Assembly (NCBI RefSeq): GCF_031143425.1
Contig: NC_090438.1
Location: 757,047,823 to 757,111,822 of the forward strand
Direction: 5' to 3'
DNA: 64,000 nucleotides
Source: Pleurodeles waltl
Lineage: Eukaryota; Chordata; Amphibia; Caudata; Salamandridae
The position numbers and the translations under genes were made by a program. Positions 1-11,804 of the stretch are shown here, piece by piece. The first letter of the stretch is position 1. Every line of letters begins with the position of its first letter. The notes under the pieces were generated by a model. It had not been told where the DNA came from and made no database searches. It saw nothing but the letters and a program-made list of their open reading frames with translations.

Positions 1-250
1 TAGTAGTGAACATCACTAATTGTTGGGTGTGTGATCTTATGCCACCTACTGCAGATAGAGGTATTCCTTATTTTGTCCTGCCATATGTGGCCTTTTGTGC
101 TACTTCATGTTCGAGGAGACCTGTCCAGAGAGAGTTACCAAGTACTAGAATTTTGCTCCAGCAACATCTCCATGGCCCTATAAACAGAGACCTGGACTCA
201 GATTAGCATGAGAATAGGTTTATTGCCTATGTAAGGGCAAAAGGAGGGTT
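1..250. other. Unassigned sequence at window start
   Basis: No domain, repeat edge or RNA gene is recognised here. A short open frame at 6-206 has no recognisable motif. The conserved LTR-type repeat starts at 251, where similarity to its second copy near 59351 begins abruptly. Confidence 0.4.
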
Positions 251-1126
251 TGTGGTTCTAAAAATTCTGGACCCATGTAATTTACTTTGCCACAGAAGTA
301 CGATTTTAGTATCAAAAGACCGATAATGACTAGTACACTAAGCATGAGCATTTTCGCTCAATTCCAGCAGCGTTTTCACCTCGAAATCGCCATTTTCGTC
401 CTGCACTCGTGGCTCCCATTTTATACACGGCAGCCATTTTAAAAGTTGCCCTCACATAGGCTTATAATACAGTCAGATTTGATTCCAAGGACACGTACAC
501 CTTGATTGACTTTTCTCTGACCTGGGCAAGCTGGAACCATTGCCTCAGGCCAAACCTGTTTGGTCAGTCCCTCTCCCAGTGGCCGAATCAGATAGCATCA
601 AGGCACACCATGCCATAAAACCCTTATTATCGCTCACACACCCTGCCTAATCTTGCTCACACCTGCACCTCTTTTCTTCTTCTTACTTTACGAGGGGGAG
701 GTGCCCGTTTTTATTGGGGGTCCACACTTATCTGATGTAAAATACTAGGCCTTGCCGGGTAATTTATTATGGGTTGGATGACATGAAATATGAGGTTTCA
801 TCATGACACTGTTTTTTCCTTTGTAGTGAAAACATGTGAATGACCAACCAAAATGTCAAGAATGTTTGCCTGAAGCTTAAAAAACTGTATATAAGGAAAC
901 CTGACTTTGCATTGAAACACAGTCTCCTGAGAACATACAAATCGTGCTGTTGTACTTCTAGGACACTTGTCAATTGGTTGCAGCCAATAAATTCGATCTT
1001 TGACATCACCTAGAAGACTCTGAGTTTCTGTAGTCTGAATCAGGAAAGTACCCGAGGTCTTTGGGTGTACCCTGGCACCGCTGGGTTACCGGATCAGTAC
1101 CGGTTCTGAAAAACCCAGTACCTCAG
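251..1126 (+). mobile_element. LTR-type repeat, family A, copy 1 (probable solo LTR)
   Basis: This non-coding block is repeated in reverse orientation at 58498-59351. Both copies start with TGTGGT followed by a shared stretch ending in AAAATTCTGGACCC. Both then carry a GCCCTCACATAGG segment, the words CCGGCAAGGC and CGGGCACCTCC (in the other copy's sense), an AATAAA-type signal after the words GGCTGCAGCC/GGTTGCAGCC, and a last shared stretch GAAAAACCCAGTAC. A terminal TG and a polyadenylation signal about 140 bp before the end suggest an LTR. The 3' edge and target-site duplication are not clear, so the class is an inference. A Penelope-like element follows within about 70 bp. Confidence 0.6.
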
Positions 1127-1203
1127 CGTAGGCACTGGCACCTACTATTAGAAGTACCTGGAATCAGTAGTTCTATTCCCAGGAAACCACAGGTGCCCTA
1201 TCG

Positions 1204-1723
1204 TAGGAGTCAGACTTTGAGGGACTATCTTTGTCCTAGCTACATCACCACCAATAAGGCACACATGTGGCTACCCACAGGCCCTAAAGGTTTTTTCACT
1301 TGCCATGAATACAATATGTGTAGTTTAGATGTTGATAGGATCAGATAAGGAGTTTCAGCTATAATACTGGCAAAAGGTATGAAATCAGACATTTCATTAA
1401 TTGTAAAACAAAATATGTTGTATACATTTTGCTGTGATAAAATCTATGTAGGCAGTACCATCAGACCTCTTAAACTTTGTATACAGGAACACATCCGTGC
1501 AATAAAAAACAAAGATATGAAATATTCCCTGGCACTCCATATGATGGAACAACATCCCAATGACAATAAAATCTGGTTCCATGGGGTTGATCAGGTATCA
1601 CCTAATCGCAGAGGAGGTAACAGAGAACTGGCCCTACGATGCAAGGAGGCAGCATGGATATGCTTCTTACGTGCTGTTGAAATGGGCCACAATTCTGATG
1701 AGGAATTTCATTATTTCCTCTAG
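1204..1723 (+). pseudogene. Penelope-like linker and GIY-YIG endonuclease, frameshifted
   Basis: One frame up to 1348 encodes the linker between RT and endonuclease, with the words TLRDYLCPS and a Cys pair in FFTCHEYNMC, typical of the cysteine-bearing Penelope connector. A second frame (1379-1723) encodes the nuclease core, with YVGST at 1445-1459, then an EH pair, and ends ...NSDEEFHYFL before a TAG stop. The part just before YVGST reads best in another frame (RYEIRHFINCKTKYVVY), so at least one single-base indel lies near 1425. The position usually held by Arg in the R..EH helix reads Cys. The protein would nick target DNA for retrotransposition. This copy cannot make an intact enzyme. Confidence 0.85.
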
Positions 1724-3224
1724 GTACCATATCTAGTCACTCTCCCTGGTGTGACTACTCTGACATCACATATGCTCTCATAGACATATTACTTATTACA
1801 TGGAATCCTTATACTCTCATTGTTGCTCCTTTTTCCTCCTCTTGTGTCATGTATTTCGTTACTTAATACTATACTTTTATTAATTTCTGAATTTCATGTT
1901 TTTTATTTATTTCCCTTAGTTTTTGGTTTCAACTTTGTTTTTCTGTTTCTTTTGTTTATATTTATTTTTACATCATCTTTTTTGACATTCAGTGGGCCAT
2001 TTCAAGATGGCCACCTTCCTTTTCCCCCTTTTTCTTTTTTTTTCCAATCGGCATTGCCTTGGCTGATCTGTTGCCTTAGCAACGTTTTCTCCCAAGTTTC
2101 CTTTGAAAATGGCTCAGTCGGTTGGCCTTAAATACGAGCAACTTTACATGCTCGTCTTTCACACATTTCGTATGGGACCGGCAGTTCTTTCGGCCACATT
2201 GGGCACTTTCGCCGCGTTACATTCCTGGTAAGCGTCTCTATTGCCCTGACGCTCACTATCTGATTTCTTTCCACACATGCGGGCTATGTCAGTTTTGGTG
2301 CACAACCATGGCTTTACTTGTAACCACTATTTCTTTGGTGAGGACGGGTATTTAAACTCACCAAAATACTTCGGTTTTTCAATACGGCTGTTTAACGCGT
2401 TCCGGCACCTACCTTGGCAATTTTATCATACTCCTATTTTTCTACACTTTTCAGTTCCCATCTGCCTTGTTTATTGGCCCATACAGTGTTATTGTTATGG
2501 TTTCATTTCTAAAATCACTCTACCCTATTTTAATAGAACACGCTGAATACTTCACTGCTTTAGGGGCACTATATTTGACCATTGCCTTAGTATTACAAGG
2601 CGCTTTTATTTTATTTTCTGTGCTCTATCTATTTGTCTTTTCTTAATATTTACTATCTTTTTTCTGTGACGTATTTGGTTTGATTCTTGTTGACATCTAT
2701 GACCTAAATTACCAGCATGTGAGGAGATATTAATTATCACATAAGGTAGGACTTTCTTGATTTATATTCTTGCTGGATAATTCAGATATAGGATCATATT
2801 TAAAACTTTTCACTATATCAAGTCCCAATAACATTTGCCGTTAGCAAGGTTCATTTTCATACTTGGTGCTATCCCCCCCTTTTTTTGGTATCATTTAGGA
2901 TTATCAACACTGGTGTAAATATCTAGCATTCATTTTTTCCGTTATACCCTTTCTTTGGTATTGTTAAGTGCTGCCGGCTTTGTCTGCTTTGATATTTCTG
3001 TCTGTTCTCCCCCTTCTTTCTCTAATGTGGATGTTACATAGGCATGTAGCAACTCAGTATATTATGTTGTGTTTGTCCCTTGCCTGCATATTAACTTAAT
3101 GTGTTAGTCATGTTTTTAATGTGCTTTTTATATTTGTATGTAGTTTTCATATATTTTTATATGTATTTTTTATGTATCTTTGTATGTACATATTTAGGTT
3201 ATATATTTTTTCTTTATCATATTT

Positions 3225-3268
3225 CAGCCCTGAAGAAGTCCTTTGTTAAGGACGAAACGCGTTGGCTG
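3225..3268 (+). ncRNA. Hammerhead-ribozyme-like fold in the Penelope tail
   Basis: Order seen: helix I strand CAGCC (3225-3229), core CTGAAGA (3230-3236), helix II GTCCTT (3238-3243) pairing with AAGGAC (3248-3253) across a TGTT loop, core GAAA (3254-3257), a tiny helix III made by CGCG/T, a T at the expected cleavage position, then GGCTG (3264-3268), which pairs fully with CAGCC. This matches a type I hammerhead with a minimal helix III. The ACGCGT word (3257-3262) is self-complementary, as in hammerheads thought to act as dimers. One extra A (3237) sits between the core and helix II, so catalytic activity is uncertain. Confidence 0.65.
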
Positions 3269-3345
3269 TTTTGTTTTTATGTGCAAGGAAAACTAAATAA
3301 AGAGAAGATGTTCTTGTGATGATATGGACTAATTGGACTTTATTG

Positions 3346-3860
3346 TTCTATTTCATGTGGTGCTCTATCAAAATATATATTATGAAAAAGTACAGTTGTT
3401 TTACCTGCATCTAGGACAAATTTGAGATTGATCTGTACTCGTTTTTGTGTAAGGCGACAGTAATATCTATGTACAATTTTTAACTTGAATAATCTGAGCC
3501 TTGACTATGTCACAAGTGCAGCCGTTCTATCCTCCACTCATTCTTCCTCTGCCATTGTGCCTACACCATTTTCTCATTCAACTCACAGTATTAGTAAATG
3601 AAAATGGATGTTTAAAATTTGTGAGCAATAAATCTGTGAGATCCCATATCTACCCTTAGGTTCTAAGGTAATCTTTGCTTCCATTGGATAGTATGCCAGG
3701 AGTGCAGCTCACGAAGACCGAATTCCTCAAACAGCGCATCAAATGGTTTCAGACTAATTGTCCCTTTGCATTACCCAGGTTTGCGACACCAATGAGGTCC
3801 CACCAATGGAATCCCTGGAATGCTGCCACCTATGACAGACAGCACTGGCCAAAAGAATTA
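3346..3860. other. Unassigned spacer
   Basis: No coding frame with recognisable domains and no repeat edge identified. It lies between the Penelope tail and the foldback transposon. Sequence directly next to the foldback element (3675-3860) may be older repeat DNA, but I cannot name it. Confidence 0.4.
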
Positions 3861-4443
3861 GGTGGTCATTCTGACCCTGGCGGTCTTTGACCGCCAGGGC
3901 GGAGGACCGCGGGAGCACCGCCGACAGGCCGGCGGTGCTCCAATGGGGATTCCGACCGCGGCGGTAAAGCCGCGGTCGGACCGGCACCACTGGCGGGGTC
4001 CCGCCAGTGTACCGCCGCCCCATTGAATCCTCCGCGGCGGCGCAGCTTGCTGCACCGCCGCGGGGATTCCGACCCCCCCTACCGCCATCCAGATCCCGGC
4101 GGTCGGACCGCCGAGATCCGGATGGCGGTAGGGGGGGTCGCGGGGCCCCTGGGGGCCCCTGCAGTGCCCATGCCACTGGCATGGGCATTGCAGGGGCCCC
4201 CGTAAGAGGGCCCCTACATGTATTTCACTGTCTGCTGCGCAACTGCACCCGTCGCACAGCTTCCACTCCGATTCCGAGCCGGCTTCATCGTGGAAGCCTC
4301 TTTCCCGCTGGGCTGGCTGGCGGTCTGAAGGCGACCGCCCGCCAGCCCAGCGGGAAAGTCAGAATTTCGACCGCGGAACGGTAACCTGACGGCGGGACTT
4401 TGGCGGGCGGCCTCCGCCGCCCGCCAAGGTCAGAATGAGGGCC
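3861..4443. mobile_element. GC-rich foldback (hairpin) DNA transposon, non-autonomous
   Basis: The element has terminal inverted repeats: the left end contains GGTCATTCTGACC and the right end its complement GGTCAGAATGAGGGCC. It is bounded by TA on both sides (3859-3860 and 4444-4445), which fits a TA duplication; a 3-bp TWA duplication of the PIF/Harbinger type is also possible. The interior is a chain of at least nine perfect or near-perfect palindromes, for example around 3877-3897, 3948-3980 and 4067-4141. The long arm at 4297-4362 is built from TTTCCCGCTGGGC and its complement. It has no coding capacity; open frames here are by-products of symmetry. CG-rich composition contrasts sharply with the AT-rich flanks. 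It probably depends on a Harbinger- or mariner-type transposase. Confidence 0.75.
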
Positions 4444-4904
4444 TAAGTGTATATAGGCTACAGCTAAATCATATGGTGACTGTGTATTTTTGTTTCATGA
4501 AATTCTGGGTGTTTTCCCGCACCACAGAAAGAACATGTGGTAGTCCTAAGTGCTGTAAAGAAGTGATCTGGGATTTCCAATGGATCATTTTGGGGGACAT
4601 TTATAAGCCTGCTGACTGTAATCAAGTTGAAGAGAATTAATTGACGTTATGTGGAAATAGAGAGGGTGTCAAAGTTCCTCAGGCCCTCATCTAAATTTGG
4701 GAGTCCGGGGGGCTAAATTGAGTTCCCCATAGGTTTTCAGGTCTGGGGAGAAACTCTACCCCTAACATTTAAAAGGGTTTGGTTTGTACCAGTAAACTAG
4801 GCATCTCTTGTAGCATTGTGCCTTTCCCTCTAATAGTATCATTATGATTTGTCCCAATTAAACTTAAGGAGACATAACCATATAGTTCGAGAATTGTCAT
4901 TAAT
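4444..4904. other. Unassigned spacer
   Basis: No domain, repeat boundary or RNA gene recognised between the foldback element and the 5' region of the L1 element. Confidence 0.4.
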
Positions 4905-6084
4905 TAAGGGGCTGTGACCTAGAAGGCCAAGATAGCGGACACTGTTTTAGAGCTCTGCATCAAGCCCACAAAATCCTGCATCATTCTTGCTGAGGACTGA
5001 CCTAAGGACTGCGGCGGAGGCTGTGGCGTGGCCGGCAACCGCACAGCTGACACTTAAGTGTGGGCATCCTTGGATTCTTGCTGGGTCCTTGGGCCTGATA
5101 AGACAGAGATGTCATTGGCAGGCCTTGGAGTTCTACAGCTGCAGTTAACTGAGTACTGTGCCACTACCTGTGACTCCAAGGCCCCACAACCGATCGCACT
5201 GCATGTACCATGGGGAGAGTGGGCACAATTCTGGTTGCAACAGGCCTCAAGGGCACAGTTTGCTCGGCACTCACAGAGTGTGGAGTTAGGTGGTGGGACC
5301 GAGGACCCTGTTGGGGGTAAATTGGAGTTGGCTGAACAACAAGGAGCAGATGCACTGATTATCATAAATGTCGACATCAGATCCAGGTGGCATTGAGGTC
5401 AAGCCTTAGACGTGACCTAGTTTATTTATGGCCTCATGATTGTTTTCCCTGCACCCCACCTCCCTCAGCTGCATGACAACACTGACTGCAGAGATCTTGT
5501 GAATGTGGTGTGAGTCTCAGGCATCTGCTTGGGAATTTAGGACTACAAATCCCACGCATATATTGCCTTTAAATTATAACACTGCGGTACACACTGCCAC
5601 TACAAACATAAACAGAGCATCTGAGTGACAAAGCAGGACTACACGTCTTTAACCCCTCGCCCTGCAACAGAAAACATCAGTTAACTGCAGTGTTGGCGAC
5701 CGGTCGTCATTGGAGAGTGCCATTCTGTAACTCTGTGACTGGGCAGATGTGTAAGTGATTGGGGGCTGCTCATGCCATTCTGGGCCCTCCAGGAGACACG
5801 CCAGGCCAGGTGACAGGCAGGGTCCAAAGATCCACCAGATGACTATTCAGCATGTCCATATGCTTGCCTTGTTTCGGGGTCCTTTGGGGGGGCTGGTGGG
5901 ACGGGTGCAGCCTCAAAGTGTTTTTTGAGGTCAAACAAGCAAATAAGATTTGCCATAAATCTGTGACAGGCGTCCTGCCTGGCTACATTGGACACATTTG
6001 CCAGGGTTCAGCCCCATTAATTGACTGCCCAAATGGGGATACTCTCTGAGAGGGCATTCATCTCGAAGGACGATGAGCCTGAAA

Positions 6085-6785
6085 ATCCATGCTCAACAGA
6101 CGTAATTCTCCAGGACATCCAAGGACTCACTGGAAATTAAAATCAGAGAGGTGTGCTCTGACTTCTCCCTCTTCTGTCGGCACCTACGTCCAAAGGATTA
6201 GAGTGACAGAGACTAGACATAGAAAGGATGAAGATTCGATGTCAGATATGAAACAAAACATTTCCAAAAGTGTTGCAACTTAGAATAAAAGATGCTGTGG
6301 GCAGAGCACAACAAAACAATCCTTGCAGCTTCAGATTCCTTGAAAACATTGACAATGGAGGCCTAACCGACTTCCTAGAACAATGGATTAGAGAATGGAT
6401 CTCGGAGAGGAAGATATCCCAGTGTTTCATTGTGGAGAGCGCTCACTGGGCACTAATAGACCACCTCCTGGGGTGCCACCTTGGCCTATCATTGCTTGAA
6501 TCCTGAACTGTAAGGACAGAGATGCGGGCCTGAGTGCTGCCAGGATATCAGGGGCAAGTTTATGAATCTCAGCATACATGTTTTTTCAGTTTTTACTAAA
6601 AAAACTCTATAAAAACCTTCAGTGATGTTAAAAGGAAGATGATGGCCATGGACCTATGATACATGTTAGTATTTCCTGCCAGCTGAAAGTGATCTTTCAG
6701 AACTCAGCTTTTTTATTTGAATCCCCCAGGAGGCCTGATTAGAGAAGAATAGACCCTTTGATGGAGTCAGTGATACCTGGATAGG
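6085..6785 (+). pseudogene. L1 ORF1 (RNA-binding chaperone), decayed
   Basis: Fragments in shifting frames follow L1 ORF1 order. First comes a coiled-coil stretch with EDSMSDMKQ (near 6231). Then an RRM-like core with LRIKDAVGRAQQNN (near 6276-6320), GGLTDFLEQWIREW and SQCFIVESAH. Last is a C-terminal basic part with VKRK and a PPGGLIRE-like end near 6725. L1 ORF1 proteins trimerise and coat the L1 RNA. The coiled coil and RRM lie in different frames with a TAG between them, so no intact protein is possible. Confidence 0.75.
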
Positions 6786-7439
6786 GAGTCACTCCCTTCC
6801 TCTAAAAGAAAGGCACTGACTAAGATGGGGAAAAAACTTGCCACATCGCAACAAGATCTGATACCAGAGCTCCCTCCGAGCCAGTGGCAGAAAATGGAAG
6901 CCAGCCTGGACAGCGAGACCTCCCACGAAATCGGGACTTGGAGTACATGACTGGAATGTCACCCGCAGACGAGAGAGACATCACTGAAGTGTGATCAAAG
7001 CAATGCATAAATGGTCTCACAGAGACATTCATTGCATTCAGAGACTAACATTCTGTTGTCCTGTATGTGAAATATGGGTGTGCTTAGACCAAGAATATCA
7101 ACAGTCCTTCAACTTCCAGAGTTCTGTCACGCTCTGGACTGTATTGTAAAATAAATCTCTTGAGGTTGTATAATTTGTGCGTGATACAGAGAGTGGGTAA
7201 CCACCCTTTTAGAGTCCTGCTAACCTCTTCCGATTGCCAAACCAACACGTATCGTTGGATTCTTCGTGCTAGTATGTATGGGGAAGAATGAATAGTTGTT
7301 TTACGGTTTATAGTTGATGGGAAGTTTAACCCTGAGGGCAGACATGCATCCACTGGTTCACAAATACATATATATTCAAATCACATTACAGGCAACCAAC
7401 TCCCTATAGAAGCTTGAAAACTGGTGAAATATGTCTCGT

Positions 7440-9640
7440 ATAATACAATTTTTTTTAAAATAAAGTTAAGGGAAGGGCAATCCTCGGTACTGTCAAACTA
7501 TATGGGGTAGACAAACTCCTACTGCAAGAAACACATGTACTTGGTGACCACTTTCAACGCCTTCACACATGGGGCTTCACTGCCCCCGCCCATGCCTGGT
7601 TTGGATTTTGGGTCACATGGAGTATCAGTGTTGATATGCAGATAACTTCCACTCAGTATGACATAGGTGCAAAGACCAACTGGAGAGGTATGTGATGATA
7701 TCGGACACGATCTACAACCAAGACCTGACTCTATGCTCAGTTTATTTACCTCCATCCTCCTACTCTCTAGGAGCGCTCACTTTCAACTGGGATCAATCAT
7801 ACTTGAGTACCCGCCTGGTTAACAAATATAGGCAGTGATTTTGATGGCCTTGCAAATCACACACTCAGTCATTCCGGTCCTCTAACAGCAAGAACCCTGC
7901 AGTCATTGTTGTTAATAGCGGACTTTTTAGGTTCAATGGGATGCAGTGATATTTCAAGACATTACAGCCCACATCCGGGAGGCTGCACCTAGATAATTCT
8001 CCGGTTTAGGTTACATTTTGACACACAAGGTGAACTATAACCATAATAAATCCATAGTCTTGCATGCTAGAGGCCTCTCAGATCATGCTTCCATCAAACT
8101 GCGAATCTATGGCCTGTGCCCGCCACCCCATATGTATGGACACCGAGTTCTTGGTGGCTTAAAAATTAGAAAGCTAGAGATTCCCTCATTACAGACACAA
8201 TATCTTGAAGTCAATCAAGGTTGTGTGTAATCTCTGACAATATTCTTAGAATCATATAAAGCAGTGATAAGGGGAAAGTCATTTGTTCAATGACATACCC
8301 CAAAAAAGTGTAATGAACTTCAGCAATTAGCAGTGAGGGGGTCCTTGAGTTTGAGAGGAAATACAGAGCTACCCCCTCTAAAGACAGCCTTCATAGACTC
8401 AGCCTAGCCAAAACACAGTTCGAGGAAGGAGTAGATTGCATGACCAGGGGTACAAGATGGATAGTTTCATTCACTGGTTAGCATAACAAAAGCGAACACC
8501 TAGACATTAATATCGGCTACTAGGGGAACATGGGTGTCTACATACCTTTCCTAATGAAATTGCACATGAGTTTCCACTATATTATAGTGCCCTTTGAAAT
8601 AAAACAATATAGTGCTCTGACCCCTAGACAAGATCATCTCTTATTTGTCCTCTGCAACAATGCCAAAGTAGTTCATTGATAAAATACTGGAGCTATAGTT
8701 TGTGAACGCCATTCCAAAGATGCCCTCTAGGAAATCTCTCGGCCCCAATGGATTGCCAGTGGAGCTCTTTACATGCAACAGCATCAGAGTGAAACAACCT
8801 CTGTTGGAATTCTTAAAGAGCACCAGGTCAGAAAGTAGGTTCCTTCAGAACCCTCTGAGACTCATATAAGAAATATCCAGAATGCCCTCCAGAGAGAAGA
8901 TAGTCACAAAGGCCGATTTCTTTGTTGGAAGGTGATGCCAAACTTCTGGTGAAAATGCTGGCAAATCGCATCTCCCTAATTATGCATACAGTGAGTCACC
9001 CAGACCAAAAGAGCATTATACTACACAGGGTGACCAGACAATATACGCCATGCCTTTAATGCGGTCCCCTTAAGCCATGAGTTGCATACCCTATTTGCAT
9101 GACTTTTTCTAGACACAGAGAAGGCCCTTGATAATGAGTGATAGGATTATTTATTCTGACTGTTAGAATATATGAGTTTTGACTCGCACTTCATGGCTTT
9201 TTCCCCGCTCACTGTACAGTGGACTGCCAGGGTCAAAGTGGGAGAGGCACTTGTCTCCCTTTGATTTGGAGAGGGGGATGCGAAAGGGATGCCCCCTTTC
9301 TTTGCTATTTGCTAGTGCAATGGAATTTCTAGCTTGCACGATAGGGCACTCAGAGTCACGAGGTTCAGTATTTACCTTGGCAACCCCGAGACATCTGGCC
9401 CAGGGTAATGGAAATTCTGCAGACATTTGGCTCGCTCTTAAACCTAAGAAACAACTGTAGTAAATATCGACTATACGCTCTATGCCCAAATAAGAACCTG
9501 GTAAGCTGAATCAAAGACTATGAGACCCAGACTTTCACAACTAGCATCATATATCTGGGTATACACCTAACCCATGTAGAGGACACTGCCCATGCTAATA
9601 ATATGGTACCCATGATACATTGCATCCCTAGACACAAACG
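7440..9640 (+). pseudogene. L1 ORF2 (endonuclease and reverse transcriptase), decayed
   Basis: Endonuclease domain: the frame near 7500-7610 reads DKLLLQETH, the LQE.H signature of APE-type L1 endonucleases, and NQDLTLCSVYLPPSSYSLGA follows near 7710-7780. Reverse transcriptase: a frame at 9179-9460 contains LERGMRKGCPLSLLFASAMEFLA, the fingers-palm block before the catalytic aspartates. IIYLGIHLT near 9546 corresponds to the conserved YLG block. Frames change repeatedly and stops are common. The catalytic YADD box itself is not legible in this copy. Confidence 0.8.
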
Positions 9641-9662
9641 GAAGAGATGAACCTTCCCCTGT

Positions 9663-11195
9663 TGTTAGTCCTGGCAGCCTTAGGGTGGTTTTCTTCCAAA
9701 CGTTTTGCCGTCCTCCTCTGCTTTTTCTGACCTCGTTTTTGATGGTATTAGAACTCTGTGCACTTTTCCACTGCTAACCAGTGTTAAAATGCATGAGGTC
9801 TCTCATCTAATCATGGTAATATTGGTTTACCCCCAATTGGCATATTTAATTTACTTATAGGCCCCTGGTAAATTGCACTACATGTGCCCAGGGCCTGTAA
9901 GTTTAGTTATACTAGTGGACCTGCAGCACTGATTGTGCCACCCACTTCAGTAGCCCTGAAAACATGTCTCAGCCCTGCCTTGCAGAGCCTGAGTGTGCAG
10001 TTTTAACTGCCATTTTGACCTGGCAAAATAACCTTTTATCCAGTCACAACCTTCACTTTTTAATACATATAAGTCGCCCCCAAGGTAGGCCACGGACAGC
10101 CCCGGGGGCAGGGTGTAATCCATTTAAAAAGTAAGAAGCACTTTTAGGCTTTACATGTGCTGTTAGTGAAAAATTTGTGTTCACTACTGCAAGGCCTATC
10201 TCTCCCATATAATAAATTTGAGTTGCCTTATTACATTTTACAAGTGTAATTTCCAAATGAGAAGAGATAACTCCTTCAAGCTTGGTATCTCTGGAATCAC
10301 AATTTAAAATCCTAACCTCTGGTGAAGCCGAAATTACAATTACAATTCTGAAAATGCCACTTTTAGAAAGTTGGCTTTCTCTTGCATCAATTTAGTGTCG
10401 TCTCTAGCCTGTCTCTGGTCTCATGACCAGGTGTAGTTGGCAGTTGGGTTTTGTGAATTCCTTCTAGAGAGCCACACACAATGGTAGCTTAGATGTAATT
10501 TGATGGGCCATCTAGGGCAGGATAGGAAGGAGGAACTGAACACAGCCTTGCTTACGCCTGAATAGTCTGTGTCTTGTCAACACACAAAGGGCCTAACAAC
10601 CCTATATTGTCATTCCAGCCAGTTTGGAGCCAGGGCGGATGAGGAAGGGGATTCCTTGCACTTCAAAGCCACTGTCCAGAAAATTCTCCCATCTTCCAGA
10701 ACCAGGGCACCAGGCTATAAATACTGGATCTCAGACACTACCACTTCAGAACACTTCTGCTCCTGTGGATACTCTGCCAGGCGCTCTGTCAGCCAGTGGC
10801 TCCAGTGAAACAGATGCATCTTCTCTGCTGTCTGGAGCAAAACTGAATAGAATGCTGTATCACTGCTGCTGCGTGTGACTGGAGCCATGGCAGACTTGCA
10901 TCACCACTGCAACCCACATCGCCTTCAGAAACACTGCTGAGTAACTCTTCCCTGGCAAAGTACCTAGCATCTCTCATAGATGGCAACCTCAACAACGATG
11001 TGGACTCCGCATCCCAGCCTCGCATCTCTTCAGAACTGATGCACCACCCCAACTACATGTTTCATCCCCGAACCTGGACTTCGCATCACAAGCCCCGTTG
11101 ATCTCTGTGCGCCGACACGAGTTGCATTCTAGAGCATTTGCACTTCCAGATGCAGCATCCTAAAAGCAAATTGGTGTGACCAGTGTACAGATACC
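9663..11195 (+). mobile_element. TGTTAG-family LTR, copy 1, 3' end lost
   Basis: It begins TGTTAG and follows the same sequence order as the complete solo LTR at 27490-29667: CTGGCAGCCTTAGGGTGG, then CCACTGCTAACCAGTG, CCCAATTGGCATATTTAAT, GGACCTGCAGCACTG and GTGTGCAGTTT. A TATAAA box (10716-10721) lies about 1,050 bp from the start, as in the other copy. It ends where the DIRS element begins at about 11200, without the TCTAACA terminus. It inserted into, or abuts, the truncated L1. No protein is encoded. Confidence 0.75.
10716..10721 (+). promoter_or_regulatory. Putative LTR TATA box
   Basis: TATAAA lies 1,053 bp inside this LTR. The sister LTR at 27490 has TATAAA 1,040 bp inside (28530-28535), with similar flanks. 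The conserved position suggests the U3/R boundary promoter; function is inferred. Confidence 0.5.
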
Positions 11196-11804
11196 AGACT
11201 TGGTATCTTATTAACAGGAGAGTCCAATCACAGAATGTGGAGGATGGAAGGGTCGATGAGAAATCTTCAGCTAGATAGAGTGTCTACAAGAACAAGTGTT
11301 AATGAAAGTAAGTAACTTGTTCATCTGATAGAGACATCCAGCTTCAGATTCCTCATCTTGTGAAAAGACACCAAGCAGTATCTATTAGGAAATGGGTCTG
11401 TAGATGTATTCTGACTAGAAAGTCCTTCACGATGAGTGGGCAATATGCCCCACTCTGTGAATCTGACTACTGAGCCAAAATTGCTTCATGAGCATATGGG
11501 GGACACCGCTTAACTGTCTGGCAAATGTCTAAGAGAGGGACTCCGCATGCTCATGAAGGTAGCAGCTTTGGCCCTGATAGAATGAGCATGCAGTCCCTCC
11601 AAAGGCTGCTTTTTAGCCAATGCATTGCAGAGGGAAACATCCTTAACAACACGTTGCGAACAATGCAGACATTTCTCATGTAAGTGTAACCAGGCTTGCT
11701 GGAACAATGCATTTTTTTCTGTGCCTTAACCATGCATGTGGAAAACTATGCATATGCGTGGTTAAGGCACATAAAAAGCCAGAGTGGTTTGGGAGAGTCC
11801 GCAG

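Larger units (their letters stand above)
1190..3345 (+). mobile_element. Penelope-like retroelement, 5'-truncated, copy 1
   Basis: The element starts inside the protein, in the linker between RT and endonuclease, so the reverse transcriptase is missing. It keeps the GIY-YIG endonuclease (to 1723), about 1.5 kb of T-rich 3' untranslated sequence, a hammerhead-like fold at 3225-3268 and an AATAAAG word near 3296. Penelope-like elements are known to pair an RT with a C-terminal GIY-YIG nuclease and to carry hammerhead motifs in their terminal repeats. The second copy in this window (31850-34950, minus) has the same order with a similar spacing, which supports reading this as one unit. The 3' edge is approximate. 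Confidence 0.8.
4905..9662 (+). mobile_element. L1-type LINE, decayed, 3' end cut by an LTR
   Basis: The GC-richer leader from about 4911 contains CCAAGATAGCGGAC, resembling the CAAGATGGC-type start of vertebrate L1 elements. ORF1 (about 6085-6785) and ORF2 (about 7440-9640) follow in order. The reverse transcriptase breaks off shortly after a FYLG-like segment (IIYLGIHLT near 9546-9572), where a TGTTAG-family LTR begins at 9663, so the C-terminal part and 3' UTR are missing here. Many stops and indels throughout indicate an old copy. Confidence 0.8.

Noticed and set aside
3101..3319. 72-codon open frame in the Penelope tail
   Set aside because: Tyr/Phe-rich translation of a T-rich untranslated region that also contains the hammerhead-like fold; no gene signal.
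3861..4443. CpG island or host promoter
   Set aside because: The GC richness comes from palindromic transposon arms bounded by inverted repeats; no transcription unit starts here.
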